Shown one piece after another: positions 25,260 through 36,529 of a stretch of DNA of 64,000 bases; within the stretch, counting starts at the first letter, position 1; the number at the start of each line of letters is the position of its first letter. A program made the translations under genes and the position numbers. The notes under the pieces are model-generated. The model had not been told where the DNA came from, did no database searches, and saw only the letters and a program-made list of their open reading frames with translations. This DNA is from Nymphaea colorata (lineage: Eukaryota > Streptophyta > Magnoliopsida > Nymphaeales > Nymphaeaceae): contig NC_045145.1 of assembly GCF_008831285.2 (NCBI RefSeq), positions 15,702,040 to 15,766,039 on the forward strand, written 5' to 3'.

Positions 25260-26406
25260 TGGGTGCTACTTTTTTGAATTGCAAACAATAACATGAAGTA
25301 TGTTCGAGCGGAAGGGACCGCTTGTGATGCAAAGCAGCTCTAAGCCCTAGAGAAAGGAAAAGGATAAGTGGCTTCACCTCTCTAAAGTCCTATCAAAGAC
25401 ACTTGGTAGCGAGTAACTGTTTACCGATGGGAGTTGCAAATTGATGGAATGTTGCCAACGAGCTTGATACAATGGAAGTTCAGTGAAAAAAATGGTAAGA
25501 CTCTCATTCTATGCTCATTCCGATCCTAAGGGTGATTACGGATGGTATTTTGATTCTAAAAACACGAAGCATAAGTTATAGGGAACAATCGTTTGCTTCT
25601 TCATTGTCGTCTTCAAACACTGGGAGGGAATTAAGACGTTCTTGTTCGTGGATGCAAGACACGACACGTACGTGTTTGGCTAGTAAGTTGTAGCTTATAA
25701 AAAGGGAGAGATAATTTTGTAAAGGGAAGCACATCTTAACTACAGGTCGCAACATTTATGCCAAGTATCTTCTTGGATTAATTGATGGACAAAGTATTAG
25801 ATGCAATAGATTGCACTTGAAAACTCGTAGTTGCAAGCTTTGTGTAACCAATTTTGCATCGCAGAGGCAAAAAGCAAGTCTCATGCTAATATTTAATCAA
25901 GTTGGTTCCCGTATAAAATATAACTCTACAGTCGACCTTACCGTGTGACGATCAGATCATGCTTTTGACTAAATTCCTTACATGAACTATATTCTTCATC
26001 ACTGATTTTAAAAAGTGCATAAAAGTATGGGATAGGTGGCGTTTACTAGGCAAACTTTCTGGGTGCACTGGATAAATGCCAACTTGTATGTCGATTTGAC
26101 CAAACGAACTATATATTATGTTATCTCTTGTAGTGTCATTTGGCCAATTGCTAGATGATGCGCAGAAACACGATCAGTATTACTAGTTTTATAAAGGAGT
26201 TACTTCCAGCATGCAGAATCAATAAATTGGATTCCCCCTCATTGAAAATCTTTCTTTAGATTAAAGAGGAAGCGCAGCAAAGCTAGGTTAAGTGTTCGTT
26301 TTGCATGAAATGATGAACGAAATTGCAACTGCAAAGTCTCGACATGAGACGTTGAACAAAATGAACCAACAAAAAACCACCGTAGACTGTTGCTGCATGG
26401 TAGTGA

Positions 26407-26537
26407 CATTTGCAAAATTTTTAAATTTTAGCCATGTAGAACACAATAACATTTGAAAAATTTTTAAATTTTAGCCATGTAGAACACAATAACATTTGAA
26501 AAATTTTTAAATTTTAGCCATCTAAAACACAGTAGCA
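26407..26537. repeat. 43-bp minisatellite, three copies
   Basis: The repeat anchor TTTTAGCCAT recurs with a 43-bp period (GCC at 26431, 26474, 26517). The middle copy is nearly identical to the first, and the third is more diverged. AT-rich; no coding role is apparent. Confidence 0.93.
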
Positions 26538-27014
26538 TTGAATTCCCCGTCATTAAGAATCTTTTTTTTTTAGGTGAAGTGTTCATTTTGCAACTGCTAA
26601 ATCCGGAGACGAGACCTTTCACAAAATGGACTAAAAAGAAAATCATGTTGTTACATAGAGTAATGGTTGTGCATTCTCTGAACTTAGGTAACTATGATGT
26701 CAAAAGAAAAATGATATATGAAAAAATGATGTGAAGAGTAAAAAGAGGAATAATTGCAGCAAATAATTGAGGTGAGAGAGGGGGAAGGCCGTGGTCTAGG
26801 GAAGCGCCACAATTTTAAACGGGCACACACAACGTACACAGCGTTTGTTTCTGCTTGTGGTGAGATTGTGGCAATCTCAAGAGGAACCAAACTAGGAAAC
26901 AAGACAACCAAGGTGCCGCTTGGTGTCTTTGTAGGACGTGCTGATGATAACATGGCTGACATGATCGTCGAAATCATGGCCATTTTGAAATCTGTCGAAA
27001 GAAATGTGAAAAAG

Positions 27015-27104
27015 AAAGACAGCAACTCTTCTCTCGGTAGTAAAAAAGACAAAAACTCTTCTCTCTGTAGTAAAAAAGACAGCAACTCTTCTCTCTGTAG
27101 TAAA
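27015..27104. repeat. 30-bp minisatellite, three copies, upstream of the ZF-HD gene
   Basis: Three adjacent 30-bp units begin AAAGAC at 27015, 27045 and 27075 and carry CTCTTCTCTC cores, which read as GAGAGAAGAG on the other strand. The period is a multiple of three, and both strands are open through it. It lies about 600 bp upstream of the ZF-HD start codon. Confidence 0.95.
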
Positions 27105-27690
27105 AACTCAATCCAGAGAGAGAGAAGCGAAGGGGGCAATGCTGCCATTTGACAATTGACAAGACGAGGCAAAAGAGGAGAGTATGAGAGAGAGGGGAGG
27201 GGCTGTAGGATAGTGGTTGGTATCCAAAAGTATGATAGCATTGTCTCCATTTCCCAATGGCCTCGCTCTTTTTCTCGGTTCCCAAAGTAAAAAATAATTG
27301 AGAAAACCCATACAGCTCACGGTTTCCCCTCTTATTCACCACCACCATTATGAGCCTGCCCCTCACATGATTACCTCCTCAGAATGTTTTCTTTATATCT
27401 TCTCTCTTTCTCTTCCCCTCTCCTTCTATCATCCTAAACAACAAAACGGTTTCCCCTCTTTTTCTCCCTGTAGTTACAGCTTAAGAGCACGAGAGTAAAA
27501 CGAGGGAGAAATTAGAACGATAAGAGTGTAGAAGATCCTATAAGCTACAGCTTCCACTACCACCATCACCACCACCACCACCATTAAGAGCGTCTTTCTA
27601 TCTACAGTTTAAGGGGAGAGTTTGAGAGAGAGTTTATCGAGCAAAACAGGACTTTTGGTTGGGCTCTTTTGGTTTGGCGTGGTGCGTGTG

Positions 27691-28209
27691 ATGGAGGTAG
27701 CTGAGATGGGAGAAGGAAGGGGGAGTCAAGGAGGAGGAGGAGGGGGAGGGGGGACGGTGTACAGGGAGTGTCTGAAGAACCACGCGGCGAGCCTCGGGAG
27801 CTACGCGACGGACGGGTGCGGGGAGTTCATGGAAAGCACGGGTGGGGAGGACTCGCCGGGGAGTGGCGGGAGTCTCCGGTGCGCGGCCTGCGGGTGCCAC
27901 CGGAACTTCCACAGGAAGGTTGTGGCGGCGAGCCGCGACGATGATCTCGACTTCAGGCGGTGCTGCTCGCTCATCGAGGCGGCGGCGCCGGAGTCGGCCG
28001 GGCGGAAACGGTTCAGGACCAAGTTCTCGGCGGAGCAGAAGGAGCGGATGCTGGAGTTCGCCGAGAAGATCGGGTGGCGCATCCAGAAGGGGGAGGAGGC
28101 TGCCATCCAGAATTTCTGTCGGGAAACCGGCGTCAGCCGCAGGGTCTTCAAGGTTTGGATGCACAACCACAAGAACTCTTCTGCTAACGCCTCGTCCCTC
28201 ACCCAGTAG
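27691..28209 (+). CDS. Small zinc-finger homeodomain (ZF-HD) transcription factor, single exon
   Basis: Plant-specific nuclear factor of 172 aa; family members dimerise through the zinc finger and bind ATTA-core DNA through the homeodomain. The N-terminal ZF-HD dimerisation finger spans residues 24-76, from [13 protein letters not shown] through the [13 protein letters not shown] cluster. The homeodomain spans about 104-163 ([16 protein letters not shown] to [13 protein letters not shown]). It is intronless, as is usual for the family. It is short: the linker between the domains is only about 27 residues, and an eight-Gly run precedes the finger, so it resembles the smallest ZHD proteins rather than the 250-330 aa ones. 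The chosen ATG begins MEVAEMGEG; the frame is open upstream to an ATG at 27622, but those 23 codons look like leader sequence. The leader carries a (CCA)n tract at about 27555-27584. The coding part is strongly GC-rich compared with its AT-rich flanks. Confidence 0.96.
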   Translation: MEVAEMGEGRGSQGGGGGGGGTVYRECLKNHAASLGSYATDGCGEFMESTGGEDSPGSGGSLRCAACGCHRNFHRKVVAASRDDDLDFRRCCSLIEAAAPESAGRKRFRTKFSAEQKERMLEFAEKIGWRIQKGEEAAIQNFCRETGVSRRVFKVWMHNHKNSSANASSLTQ

Positions 28210-28575
28210 CAAAACCGCTGAATTAAACCCCGGCCGTTGGATATCTCCTACTCTCTTCCCTGATCTGATAATAACCCCACATCTAGCTGTCTCCTCACCC
28301 CCCCCTTCTTTTTTTTCCTTTTCTTGTTGGGTTTCTTTCCTTTTCTACTTTGCCTGTTTCTTTTACCCTCTCATTTAAAACTAATCTTAATCTTGATTTT
28401 TGAGTCTTATGGGTTCCTGTAAACAAATGTTGACATGGGTACTGTTCCACATGTTTACATGTTGTAGAGAATGAGAGAAGAATGAGAGAGTTGTTCCATA
28501 GTGCCATAGATCAATTGGATTCTCCATGCTGGTCTGGTTTCTGTACTTGTTGGTCTAAATTCTTCTTGAACACAA

Positions 28576-28584
28576 TTAGGGTTT
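28576..28584 (-). promoter_or_regulatory. Telo-box (AAACCCTAA) downstream of the ZF-HD gene
   Basis: A perfect TTAGGGTTT on the plus strand reads AAACCCTAA on the minus strand. Telo-boxes and GAGA motifs together mark Polycomb-recruiting elements in Arabidopsis; here it lies about 370 bp after the ZF-HD stop. A 9-bp match can arise by chance. Confidence 0.4.
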
Positions 28585-29459
28585 AGTCGTTAAGGATTAC
28601 AGAGAAGAAGATGCTTTCGAGACTTGGGTCTCTTTATGTCTTTCTTTTGTGGATGCTTATGGGTTCTCTCCTTTTTCCTACTGTGCCCAGCGTGTATGTG
28701 TGTGTGTAGAGACTGAGAGGTTTGAATTTGTTTGGTGTGCACGATAGAGAAGTGTTGGTGTTATTGAAGAGAATATTGAGATTATGGGGATGGGGTTTCA
28801 CTTGTTAGGAATAGAACCGTCTAGTGGGATTTTTTTTTGGTTTCATGGTGATGTCATGGAGATAATCCTTTTATAATAATGGGATTTGGACGTATCAGAG
28901 AGCTTTCCATCCAGACGCTAACGGAAAGCAGAGTTCTCCATAAGTTTTTATCTCCTTTTTTCTTTTAACTATCGCTTTTGGGCTATGTTTCTGATTGGTA
29001 TCAAAGGTTGATGTGATACTGCTCTGCGGGTAATGGGACCTATTGTTTTGTTTACAAAGTATGGGGATGGGGATGGAGTGGGGAATCTTTGGGCCACGAT
29101 GAAGCCGCGGATCAGGCCGGCGGCCCAGGCCGGGGTGGCTGACTGGCCGGTCCCAGCGAGAAGGCACAGTTGGTTGGTGGGTGCCACAGGGGCCGGGCCC
29201 CCAGTCGAGCTGAGGTCTGAACTGCTCAGAGATCTACAGACTTGGAGGTCTAGGGCTCGTTGGCATCTCATCAAATTGTTCTAGTTGGTTGACCAAGCAA
29301 GGAGGTGTCCGGCAGGCAGCAGTCTGGCCCCATTAATGGCAGATCCTCATCTCGACCAATGCCTCGACACTTCTCCCGTTCCCTCTGGTTGGCGTGTCCT
29401 TTAAGCCGTCGAACATGCATGCACCTTGATTTCTGTTGGCCATGGTTACCTGTTGAGAG

Positions 29460-30158
29460 AGAGCGATGTTTTTACCATGTCTATTGTTAGGGGGGGAGAG
29501 AGAGCTCTTTTAGTTTTACCATGTCTATTGTTAGGGGGGGAGAGAGCTCTTTTAGTTTTACCATGTTATGTTGGGTGAAAAGAGTGAGAGAGACATGGTT
29601 GTTATTAATTGGCATCATTTACTGTTCGAGAGGGAGAGAGAGACATGGTTTACTGTTGCCTGTTGGAGGCAGATAAATCTGTGTCTCTCTTCAACAGTAA
29701 ACCGAATTCTGTCTCTAACAGTAAACTCTGCGTGAAGACAACTACAAAGCCCGAAGTGCGATCCTTAACTATGGCTTGCTGTTAGATGGGAAAGAGCGAA
29801 CCATGGTTTACTGTTCGAAGAAGGAACGCGAAGACCGATCCTTAACTATGGTTTACTGCAAGCAAGAGAGAGAAAGAGAGAGAAAGGGAACCATGGCTTA
29901 CTGGAAGGGACAGTGAACCTAATTCTTGATTCTTCCTCCAACAGTAACCATACATTGAGAGAGAAAAAAGGGGGTGATGGGGTTTTTACCCTTAACTGTG
30001 GTTGCCGCTACAGGAAACTGACGCCATCACTAAGGTCGCACTGTACCAGGTTGGTCTATTCTGTGATGAGAAAGAGGACGCCTTCTCTAGAACATGCGTC
30101 ACTGTTTTGATAGTTCTGGTTACACCTATGGTTTAATTCTCACTGTGTGTGTGTGTGT

Positions 30159-30193
<35 letters not shown>

Positions 30194-30450
30194 AGACATA
30201 AATTTTGTCTTTAGGCACCGATTTACTGGTGAAGGCGAGGAGTGACGTAGACTTGAGAGTACTGTGGTTGTCATTAACCTCAGTTTACTGTTTGAGAGAT
30301 AGAGAGAGAGCATTTTTACTGCTAGAGAGAGAGAGAGGTTTCTAACCAGGGTTTACTGCTAGGAGAGCGCGAGAAAGACGAGCAAGTTGCCTGCTCCCGT
30401 TAACATTTAACAACCGTGGGACACTGTTGAGGAGAAAGAGAGAGAGAGGG
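29460..30450. repeat. Irregular array of degenerate 'TGGTTTACTG + GAGAGA' modules
   Basis: At least ten modules recur over about 1 kb, each a variant of CCATGGTTTACTGTT followed by GA-rich sequence, for example near 29640, 29800, 29848, 29890, 30290, 30315 and 30347. Inverted versions (AACAGTAAAC) lie near 29692 and 29720. The first part (29470-29600) is a tidier tandem of about 43-bp units containing ACCATGTCTATTGTTAG. Spacing is irregular, so it is not an ordinary satellite. Confidence 0.75.
30143..30192. repeat. (GT)n(GA)n compound microsatellite
   Basis: About eight GT units run directly into about sixteen GA units, inside the module array. Confidence 0.95.
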
Positions 30451-31479
30451 ATGCAATTATGGTTGGTAGCCATTGAAACAGCACAAAAGGAGGTGGATGG
30501 CAGCCATGTGAAGTCGCAGCTTTTGTCCCGCTCCATCGGCCGCTGACTCCTCGTCGTCTTCGATACAGACACCCCTCTCTTTGCCTTTCCCCCTTCCCTA
30601 CCTCCCCCCGGACTGACTTCCCTCTCTCATCTTCTTCACTGTGCTCTGGTGTCCTCGACCTCCAGCGTTCTTCCTGCCACATAGTAAATGCGCTCCCCAA
30701 CATCCCGAAAATTTTCTATCTAGTACATATTTCTCCACCCTGAACCTTTTCATGCGATAATCAACTTCTTCAGCTACCTCAATGATTCTTTAACCGAGAT
30801 CTTTAATTTCTTGTTTTTCGTTAAGATGGCCTGTTTTGACTTTTGAGAGAACTGTTCTATCAGACTAATCTTTTGCTGCATTTGTTTAGACACATTGAAA
30901 GCCCATGAGCCGACATGAATTTAGTGATTATGGTCTCTGCAATTAGTTGTACTTTAAAATTTTTGCCTTCAACTGCGTCCGTTCAGTTAATGTTGATTAT
31001 CGAATCACAACCATCCGACATGCATTCAAAATTTTGGTGAAATAAAAGCCATGGACTGCGTGACATTTTAGCGATTGAAAGCAATATGTTTTGCTGGGAA
31101 ATACATTCTAATTGTCCACTACAAAAAAAGCAAAGTGGTAGGTCTGTACCTGATTGAGACCGGGTACATGTGCCCATATGGCTTCTCAAATGAAGTGCAA
31201 TTCGCCGTGCCGTCTGATCTAATCGGTACAATGCGCAACTCTATATATGAGTTTTGAAATCGATGCAATCCCCTCACCTTGTATTGATCCACGGGAGAAA
31301 AAACTCGGTAAAAATAAGCATTTTTCCAAGTGAAAAAACAAAAGCCAAACGTGAGTGAAGACTTTACTGAGATTTACAAGCAAACTATTTTCCGCTAGTA
31401 ATAGTAACCTGGAGGTGGATCAAGTACCGCAGGGTTCACCGGCAATACTTTGCTCGGTTACTAGATCCCCTCTCCCTTC

Positions 31480-31690
31480 ATTTGTCACTTATTACAAAAA
31501 GCACAGTTCACAAGGATCTAAGATCTTATGTTTGAAAAATGCAAACATTACACTATCAATTCATAGATCTTGCATTTTGGAACCCAAGGGCTTCAAGTCA
31601 AACACTCCTCCCCACTGACTTGAGAATCCCTGAATTCGATGCACATTGGTGATCTTAAATCCATAGTTCCATCGGACAATGGCCCCTCGG
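31480..31690. repeat. Degenerate dispersed repeat, copy B
   Basis: Partner of 17300-17540, aligning in the same orientation with many substitutions and small indels. Its ends are not clear and no target-site duplication was found. Confidence 0.5.
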
Positions 31691-32765
31691 TGCATGACGG
31701 TCAGATATGTCACTCATTAGATAGAAGGATCTCATGGTGGATTTGCATAGTTATCTGGGAGATAGTTCACAACTAATCTGGGCTTGAGAAAATCTACATC
31801 TTCTTCAAGTGCAGTTCAGACTCTTCCCATTTTGGTTGCTCGTATAAAAATTTTCACACACACACAAGAACTTTTTCTGTTATTGGAGGACATTGGAACT
31901 CCACGGAAGACGGTCAAATAAATATTCACAGATGCAATACAGAAACTGTTGAATGAGTGTAGAATCGAGTATCGTGTCAAGAATCCTTTTCATCTTCACA
32001 GGCATGAATTTAATTTCCTCATAATTACTGACCTCTTCAACGAATTAAACTCATATTTTACATAACTTTTGCTCGGAATAAATTAACAGAAAAAACTTCG
32101 AAGTATTTGTTACATGGGGATACTATGCCATTAATTCTCTAATGTAAAAGGAGCTCCTTAATTGACGAAAAAAGGAGTGCATATAATACTGCTAATAACT
32201 TATTTGAGAAGAGATTTTAAAAATTGTACATGGGAAAAGGTTCTTCCACTAGTTTAGCCACTAGGTTAATTTCCCTGTAGTATCTGGGAAGCTGATCATA
32301 TATAACCATCAAGTGTGCGTGCATGAACCCAGAGGAGCTCCTTTGTGGCCTCTCCCTTTTGTGTATTCAATCAATTTTTTTTAACCATTTTTGTTGACAA
32401 CTTGTGCTACATGCCTGATGATTGATCAACAGGCTCAGTGTGTGTTGTAATTTTTTTGTTTGGCAAGTAGTAACATAAGCAGATCCATATCAGATTATGC
32501 CAAAATACTTGCATTGGTTTTCCAACTTATAATGTCTTTGGCAAGGTGCATGAAACTCTTCCTAAAAAGTTTATATGAAATTTGTCCTTGTGAACGACAA
32601 ATCTTTTTTCCTGTTTTGTTTGAATCCACAAGTTGTTGGGTGTAGGCATGCAGCTCTTGCTTGGATATATTCTGGGAAGAAAAACATCCCACTGCTAATT
32701 ATTGAATTTGATTTCCAACCTTCTTTACCAGAAAATATTCTTTCCAAGTGCCTCTTGTACTATTA

Positions 32766-33026
32766 GGGGGTGTTTGATTGTCTCTGATCTAAAATCCTCA
32801 TGATTTGAGAACCATGATCAAACCCTTCCCCCCTTCCAATTTAAAACCAGTTTTTTTTTTTAATGCAAAAAAGGTGAAATAAAAGATTTCAAATGTGGAT
32901 CTTAGGTTTGACCCGAGATCCCTAGTTGGATGAACTATGGATTTTACCCTGGATCTTTTGTCATTTCAGCAAAAGCAAGCCACATCAGATCCATGGATTT
33001 CCAATCCAAAGTAATCAAACGCCTGC
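32766..33026. mobile_element. Tourist-like (PIF/Harbinger) MITE with TTA target-site duplication
   Basis: The 261-bp non-coding element is flanked by TTA on both sides (32763-32765 and 33027-33029), the duplication typical of PIF/Harbinger elements. The terminal inverted repeats are GGGGGTGTTTGATTGT and, reverse-complemented from the right, GCAGGCGTTTGATTAC, matching at 11 of 16 positions. The interior carries no ORF. The diverged ends suggest an old insertion. Confidence 0.7.
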
Positions 33027-34159
33027 TTAGTTTCTTGATCTTCAGATCACAACGGTTTTTGCCTAAATAAGTTTCGAAATATGTATTAACTATTTTCTTC
33101 TGTTCTAAGTGAACAGGAGGGAGAGCCCTGCTGCCCAGAAGAGAGCTGAAGCCCACAATATTTTCAACTGATACACCATGTAGGCGAGGAAACCGGAACT
33201 GATATGAAATCCAAAATGGATCGAGCTCCCATTGGCTCAATCATTTTGGGAATTCGTTTGACCTTTTCCGTTCCCCTTATTTTTCCCTTTGTTAGTTCCG
33301 AAGCTTCCTTTTGTCTTCTTTCATGCAAAATACGACTAGGAGCACTGTAATAGCATACGGATCATAAGATTTTCTTGTCTTCTTTCATGCAAAAAAAAAA
33401 AAAAACGACCAGGAGCATTGTAAGCATATGGGTTTTAAGATTCTCCCATCTCTTTAGTTAGCCGCACTTAATTTTTCAAAAATCCACCGATTTCTGGCGG
33501 TTTGGATCATCTGCCAAATCCGAAGTTTAATTTTTGATGACCCTGAATTATAATGCAGCTCAACGGGTAGCCAACTTGCTTAATGAAAATGTCTGGCAGA
33601 TGCATATATTATTGCTGGCTTTGGGGAACAGGACAATGAATGCTGGTTCAGTCAATTAACTCAGAGGCATGTATACCCCAAGTTGCCCTCTGCGCCATTA
33701 GAGAGATGCTGTCAGTTGCATCCAAGTTGGGCTTATCTTCTTCTTCAACATGTTCATGCACAGTCTCTGCACTGCACTGCCCACTGCAGTCAACATATAA
33801 AAACCAAATCGGCTACTGAAGAATTACGTACTGATCCCGATTTGGGTTGCCTTCTTCCACATACAGCCCCTCATGATTCATGCCTACTCTTTAGACCCAC
33901 ATGCGCTTCTTGCTCATCTGCCAAAATTGCATTATTGAATGGATCTGACGTTGACGTCGCCGGTTGAAGTTGTTTCCCGTGACCACCAACATGGATGTTT
34001 GGAACCCAGTGCACCTTAGGACGTGTTTGAATGTATGGACTTGATGTCTCAAAATGTTGCATTTCTGAACCTCTGAATGAATCTCAAAATTGCACCTGCA
34101 GGCTGCTGCTGGATGGAAGAGTGTCTCTGGGATATCCTTTTGGATAGCCGCAGACAGCC

Positions 34160-34180
34160 TTTTTTTTTTTTTTTTTTTTT
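34160..34180. repeat. Poly-T run
   Basis: A T homopolymer of about twenty bases in spacer; a poly(A) tail on the minus strand is possible, but no retroelement was recognised next to it. Confidence 0.9.
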
Positions 34181-34615
34181 CTATCTCGTTGAGTGCAATC
34201 TTTCGAGAAATTTGGAACAAAAGTATATAATCTTTTCAAACTTTAGAGGAACATCTTTGCATAAAGTTGGTATCAGAATTTTCTTGCAACAATAAATTAT
34301 GTGTTTAACACGGCATTCACAAACACACGATCAACGAATTAATGCATCCTTCTAAAATCTGATATTACATACATCAGGAAGACTGATAGCCTGTAAAATT
34401 ATTATGTTTCACGTTTTCAACATGAAGATCGGCTTCATATATACGGTTAGTTTGTGAAACGCACAACCTTAGAGGTAAATATAGAAGCGTCAACTCTAGT
34501 CATACTTTTGATCCACATATTCTAGATGGGTTAATTAACTAATTACTCGTGTAATCTATGTTATAGGTGCCGATACAACAATATATACTCCTTTCGGAAT
34601 CTACAGCATGCACAC

Positions 34616-34657
<42 letters not shown>

Positions 34658-34658
34658 A
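34616..34658. repeat. (CT)n(AC)n compound microsatellite
   Basis: About twelve CT units followed by about nine AC units, in AT-rich spacer. Confidence 0.95.
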
Positions 34659-36010
34659 CAAGCCCGGGTACATAGAACTAGTGCACAAAAAGCTTCCTCT
34701 GAACTCTTTAATTAAAAAAAATAAAATAAATGTTTCATTAATTATATACCTTTAGTGTGTATACTATAAATATCTTTTTTTGGGCACAACTTAAGGATAT
34801 AAAAGTATACGTATATACCTATAAGAAGTATGAGTCTTTTCTCTGCTATAAATTTGTATAACTTAAGAATGTACAATAAACAATATGATTTTATAAAAAG
34901 GTGTAACTCTATTAACAATAGATATGTACTTCTTCAAGGTGTGCACATTTCGTGCGTGTGCTCTAAGCGTTATATAACTTAATTTAAGAACATAAAACTG
35001 TATGATCCTTACTTACAAAAAGCTGATAACACACTAAAGATATGTGAGTAATGAAAAATATACGTTTATTTTTCGTTTTCTATTAATAAGTTCCAATAAA
35101 CTTTTTTCTTTAATTTTGCATGCTTTTTAGTTTAATATATATATGCAAAAGTTTTCTTGTACTTTCACTTTCAGAAAATGTATTAATAGACATATCCTTA
35201 TTTAAAAAGGACATACATTCTTAATCTATACCAAGTTTATGTACAGTAAAATATATATATATATATATATACTTTAAATATCTACAGAGGGACATATGTT
35301 TCATTCTTAATTTATACCAAGTTTATATATAACAAACAGAAATACATAATTTAAAGATGAGATATTCGTTTGAAAAAACATATAATACACTTATGCTTTT
35401 TATAAAAATTATATGTTTTGTATTTTCTTAAATCATAAAAAGCTGTTGCACACAAAAGATCTTTACTTTTTATAAACGTATATGTTTTGTATCATTAGGT
35501 TATAAAAAAAAATCATAGCACACTAACATTATATTATTAATAAAAGATATATAAAAAAATTGAATGATGAATATGGCTCCGGAGAGTCACCCAGCTCACT
35601 CATGAGGATCCTCCAATCATCAATCCTGATTGACAGTTGAGAGAAGAGATAAAAAAAAATGTTAAGCATTTTCACCTTCTAATATTAGTTCCCACAATTT
35701 TCTTCTTTTTTTTTTTAGTCATCCATCACAATGGATCAAATAGTCTTGGGTGATTCTAAATAGACTAAGTCATTGTTCACTTAATTAAGATATATATATT
35801 TATTTTGTTATATTTCCGTTGAAAGTTCAAATAAGGTTTTTCCTTAAGCACTTTTGTGTGCTATTGGTAAAAAAAAAATATGTCTACTATTCGTAAACAT
35901 ACACTTTTTCAAAGGTATATAGCTTTTATATTTGTAAGCTATGCAAATATATAGGCATAAGATGTATACTTTATAAAGATAGTTACAATTTTAAAAAGTC
36001 AATTTTATTA

Positions 36011-36012
<2 letters not shown>

Positions 36013-36045
<33 letters not shown>
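36013..36045. repeat. (TA)16 microsatellite upstream of the ANTH gene
   Basis: A TA run about 490 bp before the ANTH start codon. Any core-promoter role cannot be judged. Confidence 0.95.
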
Positions 36046-36047
<2 letters not shown>

Positions 36048-36460
36048 AAGTTATAGCACACTGAAGCTATATGATTGATCAAAGTTATTAAAAGTTTCAT
36101 ATGCTTATTGTCAACTTTATTTTTTCTTTCCCTCTCGTCGCGGTTGCCATGTTTCAAATAGCAGTTCGCATGCCGCGTAATTACGCGTGGTAGGGTTGAC
36201 GAAGTCGCCGGTGCACCACCACCACATGGGAAACTCCCAACTTTTTTTGCCTGTCTTCTTTCAAGACAATTCATCCTTTCTCCTCCACCTCAACTCCCTC
36301 TCCCCCCATCTCTCTCTCTCTCTCTCTAAATTTTCCGATCAATACTAACGTTTCCTGATCGTGCTCCTCTCTCATCACCATCGTTCCAAATAAGAAAAAT
36401 AGAGAAGAATTCCAAACAAGAACACCCGAAGAAGGAGAAAAAAAAGAGTGAGGGAGAGAC

Positions 36461-36508
36461 ATGAAACCATTCTGTTGCATGGTGACGTCCTTCCAGATTC
36501 GGCCGTGA
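36461..36508 (+). other. Upstream ORF in the leader of the ANTH gene
   Basis: A 15-codon ORF (MKPFCCMVTSFQIRP, then TGA) ends 21 nt before the main start codon and is in the same frame. If the transcript begins upstream of 36461, ribosomes would meet this ATG first, so it could reduce translation of the adaptor. No transcript start is known, so its presence in the mRNA is assumed. Confidence 0.35.
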
Positions 36509-36529
36509 AGTGCTGCGGTGCAGAGGGCA

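Larger units (their letters stand above)
16972..27690. other. 10.7 kb spacer between the Ycf20-like and ZF-HD genes
   Basis: No gene is recognised. The spacer holds a degenerate dispersed repeat (17300-17540), an unrecognised Pro/Ser-rich frame (18659-19018), a MITE candidate (22135-22386), dense microsatellites at 22.7-23.7 kb, a GC-rich island (24180-24570), and tandem repeats at 25.2, 26.4 and 27.0 kb. The rest is AT-rich with only short chance ORFs. The last few hundred bases must include the ZF-HD promoter, which is rich in CT on the plus strand. Confidence 0.7.
28210..36529. other. 8.3 kb spacer between the ZF-HD and ANTH genes
   Basis: Contains the ZF-HD 3' region with a telo-box (28576-28584), the GAGA/TTTACTG module array (29460-30450), a copy of the dispersed repeat (31480-31690), a Tourist-like MITE (32766-33026), a poly-T run and many AT microsatellites. 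From about 34.4 to 36.1 kb the sequence is extremely AT-rich. No protein gene is recognised. Confidence 0.7.

Noticed and set aside
27634-28212. Long minus-strand ORFs opposite the ZF-HD gene
   Set aside because: They are shadows of GC-rich coding sequence; the plus strand carries unmistakable zinc-finger and homeodomain motifs.
29460-30450. CRISPR-like array
   Set aside because: Repeats are degenerate, irregularly spaced and in both orientations, and the genome is a plant nucleus with no cas genes.
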